Below are positions 10,179 to 19,479 of a DNA stretch of 64,000 nucleotides, in pieces; within the stretch, counting starts at the first letter, position 1, and every line of letters begins with the position of its first letter. Position numbers and translations under genes: made by a program. The notes under the pieces were generated by a model. That model worked only from the letters and a program-made list of their open reading frames with translations. It made no database searches and had not been told where the DNA came from. The stretch lies in assembly GCA_023376005.1 (NCBI GenBank), contig CM042139.1, forward strand, positions 144,096,436 through 144,160,435, read 5' to 3'. The DNA is from Doryteuthis pealeii. Taxonomy: Eukaryota; Mollusca; Cephalopoda; Myopsida; Loliginidae.

Positions 10179-10554
10179 AAAGTATTCCTATCTAACACTA
10201 ATTATCTATATACAATTATAGGTAATTTTCACCTTTAGTTGGTTAAATTCCTAGCAAATAAGGCAATTAGAGTAACCTCCCGTAACTTTCACTTTGAAAC
10301 AAGCCGGTAACTATTTTGAAAGTCTCCGTACGAAATAAACAAATCTTAGAAACTTTTTCGAGAACAATACAACTGCATGCTTTAACACAAAAATATCATA
10401 AAATGTGTTCTTAATAACAATTAAGTTCATTTCAGATAATGCGCACGCACAATTTTATGCTCGGAATTTAGCCAACTAAAGGTGAAAATTACTCAATTAT
10501 ATATGGTATAAAGTATTCCTATCTAATTCAAATAATTAATACACAACTATAGGT
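10179..10554 (+). repeat. 44-bp direct repeat flanking the TIR element
   Basis: aaagtattcctatcta ... ataggt occurs at 10,179-10,222 and again at 10,513-10,554. A further inverted relative lies near 18,610-18,662 (tatttaatattaa-aggaatacttagtacc). The MITE therefore entered, or sits next to, an older repeated sequence. Confidence 0.6.
10221..10493. mobile_element. TIR element (MITE) with 8-bp target duplication, hAT-like
   Basis: Terminal inverted repeats at 10,221-10,251 and 10,463-10,493 agree at 29 of 31 positions (core taattttcacctttagttgg). The element is 273 bp with no coding capacity. It is flanked on both sides by the identical octamer caattata (10,213-10,220 and 10,494-10,501). An 8-bp target duplication with short TIRs is what known hAT-superfamily non-autonomous elements show; that assignment is an inference. 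The copy B equivalent is 43,721-43,990, with one extra base in the left octamer and small TIR changes. The element sits between two copies of aaagtattcctatcta. Confidence 0.8.
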
Positions 10555-10879
10555 TTCAACACATCATTGGACAATGTGGTCCAGTAAGGACCATTACTTC
10601 CTATGTTTTACAAACGTTGAGGAAGGCCTGGTTACACCAGTGTAATAGGAAAAAAGGCTGTGGGTCAGTTAAATGTAGGGTGCTCAACGTGAAGTATGCC
10701 ACCCGCGTAACCCTTTTGAAAATTGCTTAGATTCCGTCGACATTCCTCTTCAGGGGCACCTCGGGTACCAGACATTAAACCCAGCTCTCATCCCTTTTAG
10801 ACGAGGAGAAAAAGTTCTGCATGGAAGAAGGCCTAGTGGAATTAAGCTTTTACTTATTTCATGTGTCTCCCTTGACGAA

Positions 10880-11145
10880 AGGTCGAGAAGTGACGGCCTG
10901 TGTAGAGCCAGCCACACTTTTTTGATAAACTGATAACAGAAAAATGGCGCTCCAATAGACCACAGCTTCACCCCCATAAAATCGCTACTCAGATTTGTAA
11001 TTCTCCTAGACCGGTTACCCATCAAAGCTAGAAAGCATTGTCTATCCTAAAATTTTACTCAGTTGAAAAAGAAAAGATGGATCGATTCCTTTCTCCAGAG
11101 CATTAGCACAAATTCAGACGCAAGCAGCCTCGTTCAGGATATATA
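10880..11145 (-). mobile_element. Degenerate SINE
   Basis: Plus-strand landmarks agccagccacactt, gataaactgataacagaaa, ttctcctagaccggttaccc and gcagcctcgttcagg match, in order, the segment at 11,700-11,940 and more distantly the minus-strand main SINE. The head is only partly visible. The frame at 10,750-11,025 overlaps it and is broken in copy B (44,245-44,445). Confidence 0.55.
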
Positions 11146-11427
11146 AGGAAATCCACTGGTAAGTAAGGGATGATTATATCTGGGATCATCGAAATCTCAC
11201 TGTACAATCATACTGTATACTATTGTAGGTGCAATTATATATACTCATACGAGGATTTTTATAAATCCCTAAAACGAGCTCAATGTACAATAATCAATAG
11301 ATTAAATTGTATACAGAGAAATATTTGACTTTCAAAGAAAGAAAAAACTTAACAAACCGTCATCCCGTTATATTTTTATTTCAAACAGAAACTCAAAAGA
11401 AGAGTTTTACAAAATACAGGGATCCTC

Positions 11428-11430
<3 letters not shown>

Positions 11431-11480
<50 letters not shown>
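11431..11480. repeat. (TA)n microsatellite
   Basis: A pure TA tract running into a TG-rich tract. In copy B the TA part is longer (44,929-44,999) and the TG part shorter (45,000-45,092). Confidence 0.95.
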
Positions 11481-11485
<5 letters not shown>

Positions 11486-11500
11486 GTGTGTGTGTATGTA

Positions 11501-11531
<31 letters not shown>

Positions 11532-11617
11532 ATGTATATGTGTGTGTATATGTGTGTGTATGTGTATGTGTGTGTGTATGTGTGTGTGTGTATGTGTGTG
11601 TGTGTGTGTGTGTGTGA
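11481..11617 (+). repeat. Compound (TG)n(TATG)n microsatellite
   Basis: TG dinucleotides interrupted by TATG or TATATG every 6-14 bases. Frames over it (Val-Cys on plus, Thr-His on minus) are repeat translations. Confidence 0.95.
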
Positions 11618-11689
11618 TAGGCTCTACCGTATAAAGGCCAAACACTTGAAAACCATTGTATTACCCACTCAAGCTATTTGTTTATAGTG

Positions 11690-11965
11690 GTGACGACCTA
11701 CGTAGAACCAGCCACACTATTTGGAGAAGCTGATAACAGAGGAGGTGTGTCTTGATGTGCCACAGATTCTAAAGGGAAAAAAGGTTTTGAATTATGAGTT
11801 TTTCCTTCTAAACCGGTTGCTCTGATAGAAAGTCTGCTCTACTATTTTACACATATCTGCGGTAAAAGAACAGATGCATTCACGCTCTTTCCTCATAGCA
11901 TTAGCATCAAGTAAAACACAATCAGCCTCGTCCAGAATCTGAACCAATTCAAACTTTCCTTGCAA
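11690..11965 (-). mobile_element. Degenerate SINE
   Basis: Shares gtagaaccagccacacta, gctgataacagag and a ttctaaaccggttgct block with 10,880-11,145, and ends near cagcctcgtccagaatctga, the reverse of the SINE B-box side. Copy B: about 45,165-45,445. Confidence 0.6.
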
Positions 11966-12039
11966 GCATCGTAAATACAATTGATTAGTGAAATAAATCT
12001 TTAATTAGGACTACGCCTATTCTAGTAGTGACCATCCCA

Positions 12040-12270
12040 AACGAATTTAACAGGTTTGAATTCAGAGTTTTCCTTCTCCTGGATCGGTTGTTTAACCAAG
12101 GTTAATGAGTCCAGTCTGCCCTACCATTTAACCATACCTGGTGGGAGAGTAGTTGGATTCATACCTTTGCCAAGGGTATTAGCGCTATGTGAACTGTAGC
12201 TTCGTCCAGGATTTGATCTCGGGTCGACGAGTCCATTTCCTACGACTCTAACCATTACACCACGAAACTT
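12040..12270 (-). mobile_element. Near full-length tRNA-derived SINE (best example)
   Basis: Minus strand from 12,270: a tRNA-like head with A-box tggtgtaatggttagagtcg, then tggactcgtcgacccgag and B-box gatcaaatcctgg. The body is catagcgctaatacccttgg, then the actctcccaccaggtatgg block, tagggcagactggactc and ggttaaacaaccgatccagg, ending with gaattcaaacctgttaaatt. The polymerase III boxes are intact enough to be recognised by eye. Copy B: 45,510-45,733. Confidence 0.9.
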
Positions 12271-12544
12271 CAACTAAAAGCAAAAACGAGTAACGCTCAT
12301 TTTGTTTATTTTACTGTCTCCCCATTGGGATTACTCTGTATGTATATTTCTCTAAAAGGGGCCTTTCTAATTCCATATTACAATCTCGTCTGAAGCAACA
12401 TGCTTTCTTAGCTGGAACACTGATCTTCTGTGGCTTCTGGTAGTGTCAGTCGGTTTTGATTAAATATCACTGCCGCAAATAGATAGGTCATCATTAAGTG
12501 AAGTCGAAATAGCTTCAACGTTTGTTCGCCAACTGCTACAATCA

Positions 12545-12805
12545 TTTTATGGAAGCGCTCGTTATATAATGGTTATAATCGTAGGAAAAGGACCTGGCGA
12601 AACAGAGTTCAAATCCTGGTCCAGACTTTTCATATAGCGCTAATACACTTGGAAAAGACTATTCTCCCTTCAGCTATGGGTTAATAGCTAAGTAGGGCGG
12701 ACTGGGCTAACTTTGGTTAGGCAATTGGTCTAGGAGAACGAAAACCTCTTGAACTCCGCTTAAAAATTGACATTGTGTCGCATCCTGTTTGGGTGGATGG
12801 TTTGG
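12545..12805 (+). mobile_element. tRNA-derived SINE, main family
   Basis: Head with ttatataatggttataatcg and B-box gagttcaaatcctgg (12,607-12,621). The body is atagcgctaatacacttgg, a gggcggactgggcta block and ggcaattggtctaggagaac, with tail gtcgcatcctgtttgggtgg. It lies head-away from the SINE at 12,040-12,270, about 275 bp off. Copy B: 46,012-46,275. Confidence 0.85.
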
Positions 12806-13344
12806 GTAAATACAATCATTTTAATACTAAAGAGTATGGAAAAGACAACCCAAGATTATATGTGTACGTAAAAACATTCACATGTACCAAAGTTAGGAAA
12901 ATAATATGTATGAGTATTTAAAATCATATTATTTACGATATTAAGGAGATCCTTACTAATATTACTCTCATAATTTCCAAAAATAACCTTTCGCTATTTT
13001 GTCGCTAAAATCTAGTGGGCTTGAATATGCCAGATCCCCCGTCCTGGTCAGTAGCAGTCCCGTCGTCGAAGAAGACAGATGTTAAACACTTCAGGCTGAA
13101 CCAAAATATCTGTCCCGAACTTCACGATAATAATCAAGTTTTATCTTCAAAGGAATTCGGAATTTACATGGAAGTAAATTAAAAATGAATACTAAAAACA
13201 TATATGTACATTGTTCCCATATAAAAAAAATAATACTCACACAAAAATATTCAAATTATTATTTATTACCAAAATAATATATAAACAGAACGACCGTTCA
13301 ACTCACCCCCGCTATTTATTTTATTGTTTGCTTATGTTAATTAT
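12806..13344. other. AT-rich stretch, no recognised feature
   Basis: One slightly GC-richer patch at 13,025-13,090 (gccagatcccccgtcctgg and following) with no recognised identity. No gene is seen. Confidence 0.45.
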
Positions 13345-13700
13345 AACTAGCAGAGCTACTCGGCGTTGACGGAATTTAAAAATGTTAAAAATAAATCTCT
13401 TAATAATACAAACGAAAAGAATAATGAAAATAAGACTAAAAAACACGAATATATAAAGAATAATCAAACGAATTTAGAGAAAAAGAATTTTATATTTATC
13501 TGTATATAAATATTTATATACAGATAAATATAAAATGTTTTCTCTAAATTTTTTTATTATCTTTTATTCTTTATATAATCTAGTTTTTAAGTCTTATTTA
13601 TATTATCATTTTTGTATTTTACTTTTGCCTTTTATTATGTTTTATCCTTTATTTGTTTTATTGTTTAATCACTTTAAAATATTTTTAATATATCATTGAT
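13345..13700 (-). mobile_element. A-rich Helitron-like piece around a strong palindrome
   Basis: Read on the minus strand, an A-rich body (taaaggataaaacata ... aaagaataaaag) leads to ctctta, an aaattccgtcaacgccgag segment and finally a gctctgctag terminus. The same order occurs on the plus strand at 16,300-16,515. The end resembles the hairpin-plus-CTAG ends of Helitrons; this is an inference. At 13,500-13,523 lies a perfect 24-bp palindrome. The arms extend imperfectly over roughly 100 bp each way (gaattttatatttat on the left against ataaatataaaatgt on the right). Confidence 0.5.
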
Positions 13701-14604
13701 TTATAGCCTGATTATATTATTTATTTTTTCTTATGGAAAATGACGGGTAAAATTCTTTTAACCACCTATCAGACAAAATAGGGTTTGGATTTTCTGAACT
13801 TTAGTCTTTGCTGGTGTGGACAATATTTTTCTGTATAAAAGGGTGTGCGCTCAGTTAATGTATAAACAGAATCTTATAAAAGATAGAGAGGGGGGGGGAG
13901 AGAGAGATTCAGCATTACCTTTTTATCACAGAAGTCCCCGGAAAACTCATCAGCTATATTTTGTTACGGACTCGTTCTGCATAATTTGCTACAATTCTTG
14001 TTACCCTCGTAAAATTCCCATTATAATTATCCTAACTAACCGAACCCTTGAAACAACCACAAAAGATTACAGATCAACATAGAATTCTTTATGTATTGCT
14101 TACAAATATAATAATGTTCTATTGTATGAAAATAATTGTTCGTAGACACCTTAATAGTATTCAAACAATATATTGTCGATATTCTTTCTGCAGTGTGTAA
14201 AACCAATATACATTGTACAGAGCGGCTCCAGACAGTTAATTTATCAGAATTCGCTGCGTTATTGAGACGAATAATCATTTTCTGTTTCCTTTCAAACTTT
14301 GGTAAATAAATTATTATCTAAATAGTTACGTCTTGCAATAATGTGGATATCCTACTGGTTATTGTATATATTTACCTATAAATAATTCATATATATGTAC
14401 AAATCTTTTTGTCCAATAGATATACATACCAAATTTGGTCACCCCACACCAAATCGTTTGGCTATGTATAGAGAAGATACAAACTAACCCGTCCAAACTA
14501 ATGATATCAATATTTGATACAAAATATACATTTAATAATATGCATGCATAACAATGATATTATGTAAACTATGTGTTCATTCATTATTCTATTTATATAC
14601 ATAT
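13701..14604. other. AT-rich stretch, no supported gene
   Basis: Holds a G-run inside gagaggggggggagagagag (13,885-13,905) whose length differs in copy B. The short frame at 13,816-14,082 changes reading frame in copy B (47,277-47,480), so it is not supported. The accaaatttggt palindrome near 14,429 also occurs at 61,898. Confidence 0.45.
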
Positions 14605-14850
14605 AACATGTATGGGAACGTGCTGGCGTAACGGCTAACGTCTTTAAGAATAGAATCGGTGACCCGATTTCAAATCCTGGACGAGGTTGTTTGCATTTTA
14701 CTTCATGCTAATATCTTTGGTAAAGACATGAATCCCTCTATTCTCCCCAACTATTGGTAAATATAAAGGTAGTCTGGGTTATTTAGACTTTATTAGGCAA
14801 CTAGTCTAGAAAAAGAAACCTCTGAATTCAAACTATCACTCCTCCGCTTA
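14605..14850 (+). mobile_element. tRNA-derived SINE, diverged
   Basis: A-box-like ggcgtaacggctaacgtc, B-box-like cgatttcaaatcctggacg, then the family body and ggcaactagtctagaaaaag, with gaattcaaact near the end. Copy B: about 48,070-48,320. Confidence 0.8.
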
Positions 14851-14864
14851 TAAATTATCCTTGG

Positions 14865-15125
14865 AGGTTTGAGGAAGCTGGAGAACATTTCATTGCTATT
14901 ACTCTCAGGTCCATTCTAGCCATGGGAGGTAGTATCTGTTAGGGTATCACATCTATAAGTCAAATATATCTGTTGAAAATTATTCATATATTATTGCACA
15001 TGGTTCGATAGGACCATGTGCAAAAATGTCTTAAGAAACAGCTTCACAATAATGTAAATATCAACGTACAATGAACGCGATTCTCTAACCTCTAGACATA
15101 CAATAATCCTATGGGATTAAAATCA
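14865..15125 (+). repeat. Dispersed repeat C, member 2
   Basis: Aligns with 24,985-25,245: gaagctgga or tctggaagg, tttcattg-cattactc, aggtccattct, a gtatctg-tagggt block, gtcaaatat and atgaacgcgattct-ctaac in order. It carries a small perfect hairpin, gcacatggt (14,996-15,004) against accatgtgc (15,013-15,021). The right half matches 1,735-1,895 on the other strand. Confidence 0.65.
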
Positions 15126-15974
15126 ATCAGATCGGGGTATCAGGTGGGGAAGGCTGGAAATTAGATGTGCTCTAGGTCTCTTTATTCTTCTTTCCTTCCA
15201 ATTCAATGAATATTTGTAACCCGATTCACCTGCTGACTCGTATAGTAAAAACATAACCTTAAGTACGTCCTAGTTGATTAGATCTATCCCTTTATTTCGT
15301 GAGGCTAATGATATTTCAACTGTATTAACATATAGATAATTACGGGTGTGACATATATGAACTATTGCTTGGTAGTTTCAAATGATCATTAATACCATGA
15401 TGAAGAATTTTCCTTTACTTCTAGTATTCCTCATCGTCTTCTTCATAATTACTAAATATATTTTTCCCAGCCTTGCCCGGGTTATATAGTATCTGGTTAA
15501 ATTTAAATATATACTTTTTTTTTAAATTTCATATTGCTCACCACTGGATAGCAGTACTTATCGTTCAATGTGCTTATTGTGAAAACAGAAACGTGTCCAT
15601 GTTATTAACCCCCATTTACCAATAACGCAATACTAGTACTTTTTCAAAAGTATTGAGACAATATGAACAGTATTATCAGTAATGCTCTAATAAACAAAAG
15701 GGTCTATATAAAATCTATTGGAGTTATAACCCTTAGCCTACTTTATATTTTCCTATATTTACTCCTATCACAGCGGATCATTTTGTCTTTAGTGACCTCT
15801 AACTGATTTCAAGGTAAATATAGATACCACCAGTGGATACCTCGTAAAGTTCTACCATATACAGGTTTTGTTTGAACTTGCTATATGGCTTTGTTTTCAA
15901 TTACATCCCTGGTCTGATGGAGACACCACGGATGTAGAAGATTTAGATATTTTACAAAAAAGAACAAATATAAT
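15126..15974. other. AT-rich stretch, no supported gene
   Basis: A hydrophobic 80-codon frame exists in copy B at 48,840-49,082, but in copy A one extra T near 15,463 breaks it, so it is not a supported gene. A ttgcccgggtt segment near 15,473 weakly recalls the Helitron-like hairpin motif. Confidence 0.45.
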
Positions 15975-16515
15975 AATTATCTATATATAAAAGAAATATT
16001 ATGTATGTATGTATGTATGTTTGTTTCTTTGTACAAAGACCGAGCGTACGTCCTTTTACAAAGGTAAATTGGTAGAGATCAGCATAGACCAAAGGTCAAT
16101 AAAATCCACACTGTATTCTTGCTCGATAGCGTGGTTAAAAAAGACTATCCTCATTCTCCGTGAGAAAAATATCGGTCAATCTATATCAGCCGGGTAGCGA
16201 GGAAGTATATCACCTAGCGCTAGACAAGGGAGATTGTTGTTGCTTCTGAGGTGGAGAGCCACACTTACCATATGGTATAAATGAATGATATTAAACATTG
16301 ATTAAAAAGTAAAATACATTAATAAAGGGTAAAACATAAAAAGCAAATAAAAGACAAAAGAAAATAAGTACAAATAAAAAACAAAAATAAACTTAAAAAC
16401 AAGGGTATAAAGAATAAAAGAAAACTAATATATATAAAAATTATTTATATTAATCTACATAAGAGATTAGTCTTTAACTTTTAAAATCCCGGGCAACGTT
16501 GGGTAGGTCTGCTTG
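15975..16515 (+). mobile_element. Helitron/Helentron-like element candidate
   Basis: Starts with tatctatatataaaagaaat and a (TATG)n tract (15,999-16,020), and ends with cccgggcaacgttgggtagg then tctgcttg (16,488-16,514). Known Helentron-type elements often begin with a TCTATATATAAA-like sequence and end with a short GC hairpin plus CTRR; CTTG here is close but not exact. It encloses a remnant of the second SINE family (16,165-16,270, minus) and an A-rich body. Copy B: about 49,437-49,960. Confidence 0.4.
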
Positions 16516-16567
16516 TTTTTAATAAAAAATATTTCAACCACGTAACTTGAGCAAGATATTTATAAAT

Positions 16568-16666
16568 TGTGGAAAAGTTATGGATCTAGTACGGTTTTGA
16601 TCTTTATGATCTCATCAGGAAGGTCTTTAAGATCGAAACCGTGGTAGATCCATAATTTTTTCCACA
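16568..16666 (-). ncRNA. Hammerhead-ribozyme-like inverted repeat
   Basis: Arms 16,568-16,604 and 16,629-16,666 are near-perfect reverse complements (core ttatggatct with agatccataa). On the minus strand the centre reads CTGATGA (16,618-16,612), then GATC-ATAAA-GATC, which can form a stem, then AAAAC. Upstream on that strand, gatct-taa-agacc can form another short stem. The outer arms would be the third stem. This is the hammerhead plan, but the conserved GAAA is AAAA, so activity is doubtful. Copy B: 50,011-50,108, with one base less in the presumed stem I. It may be a decayed ribozyme from a retroelement, or chance symmetry of an inverted repeat. Confidence 0.35.
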
Positions 16667-17695
16667 TTTATTATAGCTCTATTTTATTTAATTAAATTAA
16701 GCACCCTTTGATGAATTACTTATGCCACTACAATGGAAACGCTCTAACGACACGCGGGCATTATATATTATATATATATATTATATATATATACCACAAA
16801 ATATTTGACCTCTTTTCATGCATTTCCAGCAGCCGAAGCACTACAATATACACAAGCGGGTCGAGACTGTCAATTTCTGACATGAATATCTTTTAGTTGT
16901 TTGTCTTTACTTCATCTTTCTCGTATATACAATGGCCATCAAAAAAGTCCCACGTTCTTAAACCAATTAACGCGCCCGTAGCCATCGTTCTTGTGCGTCG
17001 CGCGGTGAAATGAGAGAATGTTTACATATCCATAAAAAAGAAAGAAAAAATACCGATAATTCGCCTGCCTTCCAGCCTTTCCCACCTAATACCTGTAAGA
17101 AATCACTCTCCAGACCCTTACTGCAGCCTCAGGAAAGTTTCATATAATAATTACCATAGTTAAAAAAAAAAATAAAAAAATAAGAGAACAAACTCTGAAG
17201 CACAAATCCATTTATCTCATTTTAACATGGTCCAAATTCAAATCGAGTTTTTGTAAATATATTCCAAACATGCAGGACATCTCCCTAGTGGCTTATTCTT
17301 TATTTTCATGTAGCTTACTAATGATTAAAGAATGAGATAAAAACAACGGGAATTAAGATAAAAAAAAATAATCATAATAATAACTAGACAACCCATTGAC
17401 AAATGGGGTTCCCGTCATAACAGCATGAATAATAATTGAGTGATTGATTCAAACTAGCATTTGATTGTTATCCCCAAAATGAAAAATTCGAATGATTGAA
17501 AAATGACGTTGTTAATAGATTTGACATATCAGAAAATAAACTTTGTAAACTCATTAATGGTTAGTCAATGTCCCGAGTCAATAATTTTTGCTGGAAAACT
17601 TCAAATTAAAGTGGCTGACACTGGTTACGTATTTTATAGTAACTGGAAAATCTATTCTTCCCAGAATGCAACGTCAAATTGCCATATATTTCCGA
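16667..17695. other. AT-rich stretch, no supported gene
   Basis: Contains a short interrupted TA tract (16,762-16,795) and an A-run near 17,161. The 17,503-17,721 and 17,588-17,851 frames run into the SINE at 17,700 and are not supported. Confidence 0.45.
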
Positions 17696-17699
17696 CAAG

Positions 17700-17970
17700 A
17701 ATATGGAGACACGTGGTGTAATGGTTATCGTAGGAAATGGACTGCGAAACTATTTCAAATTCTGGCTAAGACTGATTGCATTTTATATAGCGCTAATACC
17801 ATTGCGAAATGTATGCATCCAACTATACTTCCTCTAGCTCTGGGTAAATAGCAGGGCGGACTGACCCCTTTAACCTTGATATGGTAACCTGTCTCAGAAA
17901 AGGAAAAACGGAATTCAAACCTGTTAAACTTCGCTTATCTTGCTCGTGCAGAGAAGTTGGTCAATGCATA
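17700..17970 (+). mobile_element. tRNA-derived SINE, main family
   Basis: Head cgtggtgtaatggttatcg (17,712-17,730), degraded B-box ttcaaattctggc, body tatagcgctaataccattg and tagctctgggtaaatagc, tail gaattcaaacctgttaaac and cttgctcgtgcagag. Copy B: about 51,116-51,385. Confidence 0.85.
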
Positions 17971-18048
17971 TATTTCCGATAAGAAATAGACATAATTATA
18001 TGAAACCATATAATATCAGAAAAATGATAGTGAAATTATCTCTCCCTG

Positions 18049-18060
18049 CCGCCAGAGGGC
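18049..18060 (+). promoter_or_regulatory. CTCF-like site
   Basis: ccgccagagggc differs from the animal CTCF core CCASYAGRKGGC at one position. In copy B (51,463-51,474) one base is missing, which would destroy the match. Binding is an inference from sequence only. Confidence 0.35.
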
Positions 18061-18079
18061 GAATGGCCAATATACGATG

Positions 18080-18090
18080 TTGGCGCCAAA
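18080..18090. promoter_or_regulatory. E2F-like palindrome
   Basis: ttggcgccaaa contains the self-complementary TTGGCGCCAA form of the E2F consensus, 20 bp from the CTCF-like site. It is intact in copy B. The surrounding 18,040-18,430 is richer in G and C than its flanks. Confidence 0.35.
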
Positions 18091-18127
18091 TTTAAACCCC
18101 ATGATGATAGTTATTTATCAAAAGGTT

Positions 18128-18370
18128 GTTAACCAGACGAGTCGCTTTAACAAGCGCTCTTTTCACCCACCCAACCCACTGATCAAGGGGCCCGTTAACC
18201 AGGCGAGTCACTAAAACAAGCGCTCCCTACACCTTGCCCTTATCGAGGGGCCATTCACCAAGCGAGTCGCTCATTCAAGCCCTTCCATTACCTTTTACTT
18301 ATCGAATGAGATTCAACCAGAAGAGACGCGAGATCCAAGCGCTCCCTATCAAGAAGCGAGTAGAACAGTC
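18128..18370 (+). repeat. Degenerate ~60-bp minisatellite, four units
   Basis: Units start at 18,128, 18,194, 18,253 and 18,311 (66, 59, 58 and about 55 bp). Shared parts in order: t-aaccag-cgagtcgct, a-caagcgctccct, and atc-aggggcc. Units 1 and 2 are closest; unit 4 is decayed. No frame stays open across all units. Copy B: about 51,541-51,780, with indels. Confidence 0.75.
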
Positions 18371-18429
18371 TTCTAGCGTTTCTTCACCAGCAAACAGCGA
18401 GAGGTTCACCCAACGCAATCTTTAACTTC

Positions 18430-19090
18430 ACCTTAACTCAGCAAGATAAGTCTGTCGCAAATGCCACAAATTTGCAGCAATCTTTTTTGTACCTTTTTTT
18501 CAATATATGTTGTTTAATTTCCAACTGTGTTTTGACTTCTTTCATCCTAAATTATTTGCCTGCTACCGGGAGATTTAAGAGCTCCCTATTACCTGGTAAT
18601 TCCTCTTAAAAATTATGTATAAATACTTAATATTAAATAGGAATACTTAGTACCATATAACTGTGAATAGATTATTATCATCTTTATCATCAACTAATAA
18701 AAAGTGCAATTAAAAATAATTGCAATGTAACGTTGAAAATATTGTTTAAAATAGTTATGATTGTAATCAGATATTTGTTAATGAATCAAAATTTGGTATT
18801 AAATAACCCATAAATTTCTTCGAGACATTTTCAAATTTCATCACTTTATCATTGTTTGTAATATATGCATCAAATTCTACAAGAAAAGTTTTATCGTGTA
18901 GTATTGAAAAATGTGCTGTTAATTGTGGAGACAGATAAAGATAAAGATAACAGGTAACGAACACAACTCAATGCTTTATAAAAAAAACAATGCATTTATC
19001 AAACAACTTGCATATACAACATACAATATGTAACTTGTAAGATACAAAATGTGTGAGGTTTACAAATGTGTTACAATTGAAGGCGTAAGG
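18430..19090. other. AT-rich stretch, no supported gene
   Basis: Includes an inverted relative of the aaagtattcctatcta repeat (18,610-18,662). The 18,767-18,964 frame is not kept in copy B. Confidence 0.45.
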
Positions 19091-19475
19091 TGTAAGAGGA
19101 TATGGTTTGGTTGCAAAATAATGCTTTGCGTGACTTAACTGTCTCTGGTAGGAATGTCTTGCTAGCTTTGTTTGACGTTACGGGTCACCGGCCCTTCCGT
19201 AAGCTGGCTTCAAAAAAGCACGTCGTTATTCGATGGCCGTCGCAGCGAAAGAGGAAGATTGATGGTATCAACCCTCGAAACTGGCGGCCAAACTAAGCCT
19301 AGTAACGTGTGCTTTGATTGGTCCCTGACAAATGCCCTTAGCCAATCACATGAGCTTTCTTATCAGGTGATGGCTAAAAGACCAATGGACTGTGTAATGG
19401 TAATATTATTTTCTAAATTATCCCACAGAGAAAAGAAACACGCAATCGTACATTGTGTGTTATCTATATAAAACT
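19091..19475 (+). promoter_or_regulatory. Promoter-like segment with CCAAT boxes and TATA box
   Basis: Inverted CCAAT (gattgg, 19,316-19,321), direct CCAAT (19,342-19,346) with an adjacent cacatg E-box, and tatataaaa at 19,465-19,473, about 120 bp downstream. The segment starts tgtaagagg. It could be an ordinary promoter, or a decayed solo LTR, since tggtatcacc at 19,571 vaguely recalls a primer-binding site, but no partner LTR is in the window. Copy B: 52,489-52,870. Confidence 0.3.
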
Positions 19476-19479
19476 TATA

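Noticed and set aside
11307..11687. 126-codon frame with Tyr-Ile and Val-Cys repeats
   Set aside because: It is translated TA and TG microsatellite, and the copy B frame has a different sequence.
12190..12270. A functional tRNA gene on the minus strand
   Set aside because: A and B boxes are present but the cloverleaf is not complete, and a family body shared with many other loci follows, so it is a SINE.
13885..13905. G-run as a G-quadruplex
   Set aside because: It is one uninterrupted G-run with GA repeats rather than four separated runs, and its length varies between copies like a homopolymer error.
19172..19471. 99-codon frame over the promoter-like segment
   Set aside because: It is shifted in copy B (52,711-52,929), has no domain, and overlaps CCAAT and TATA motifs.
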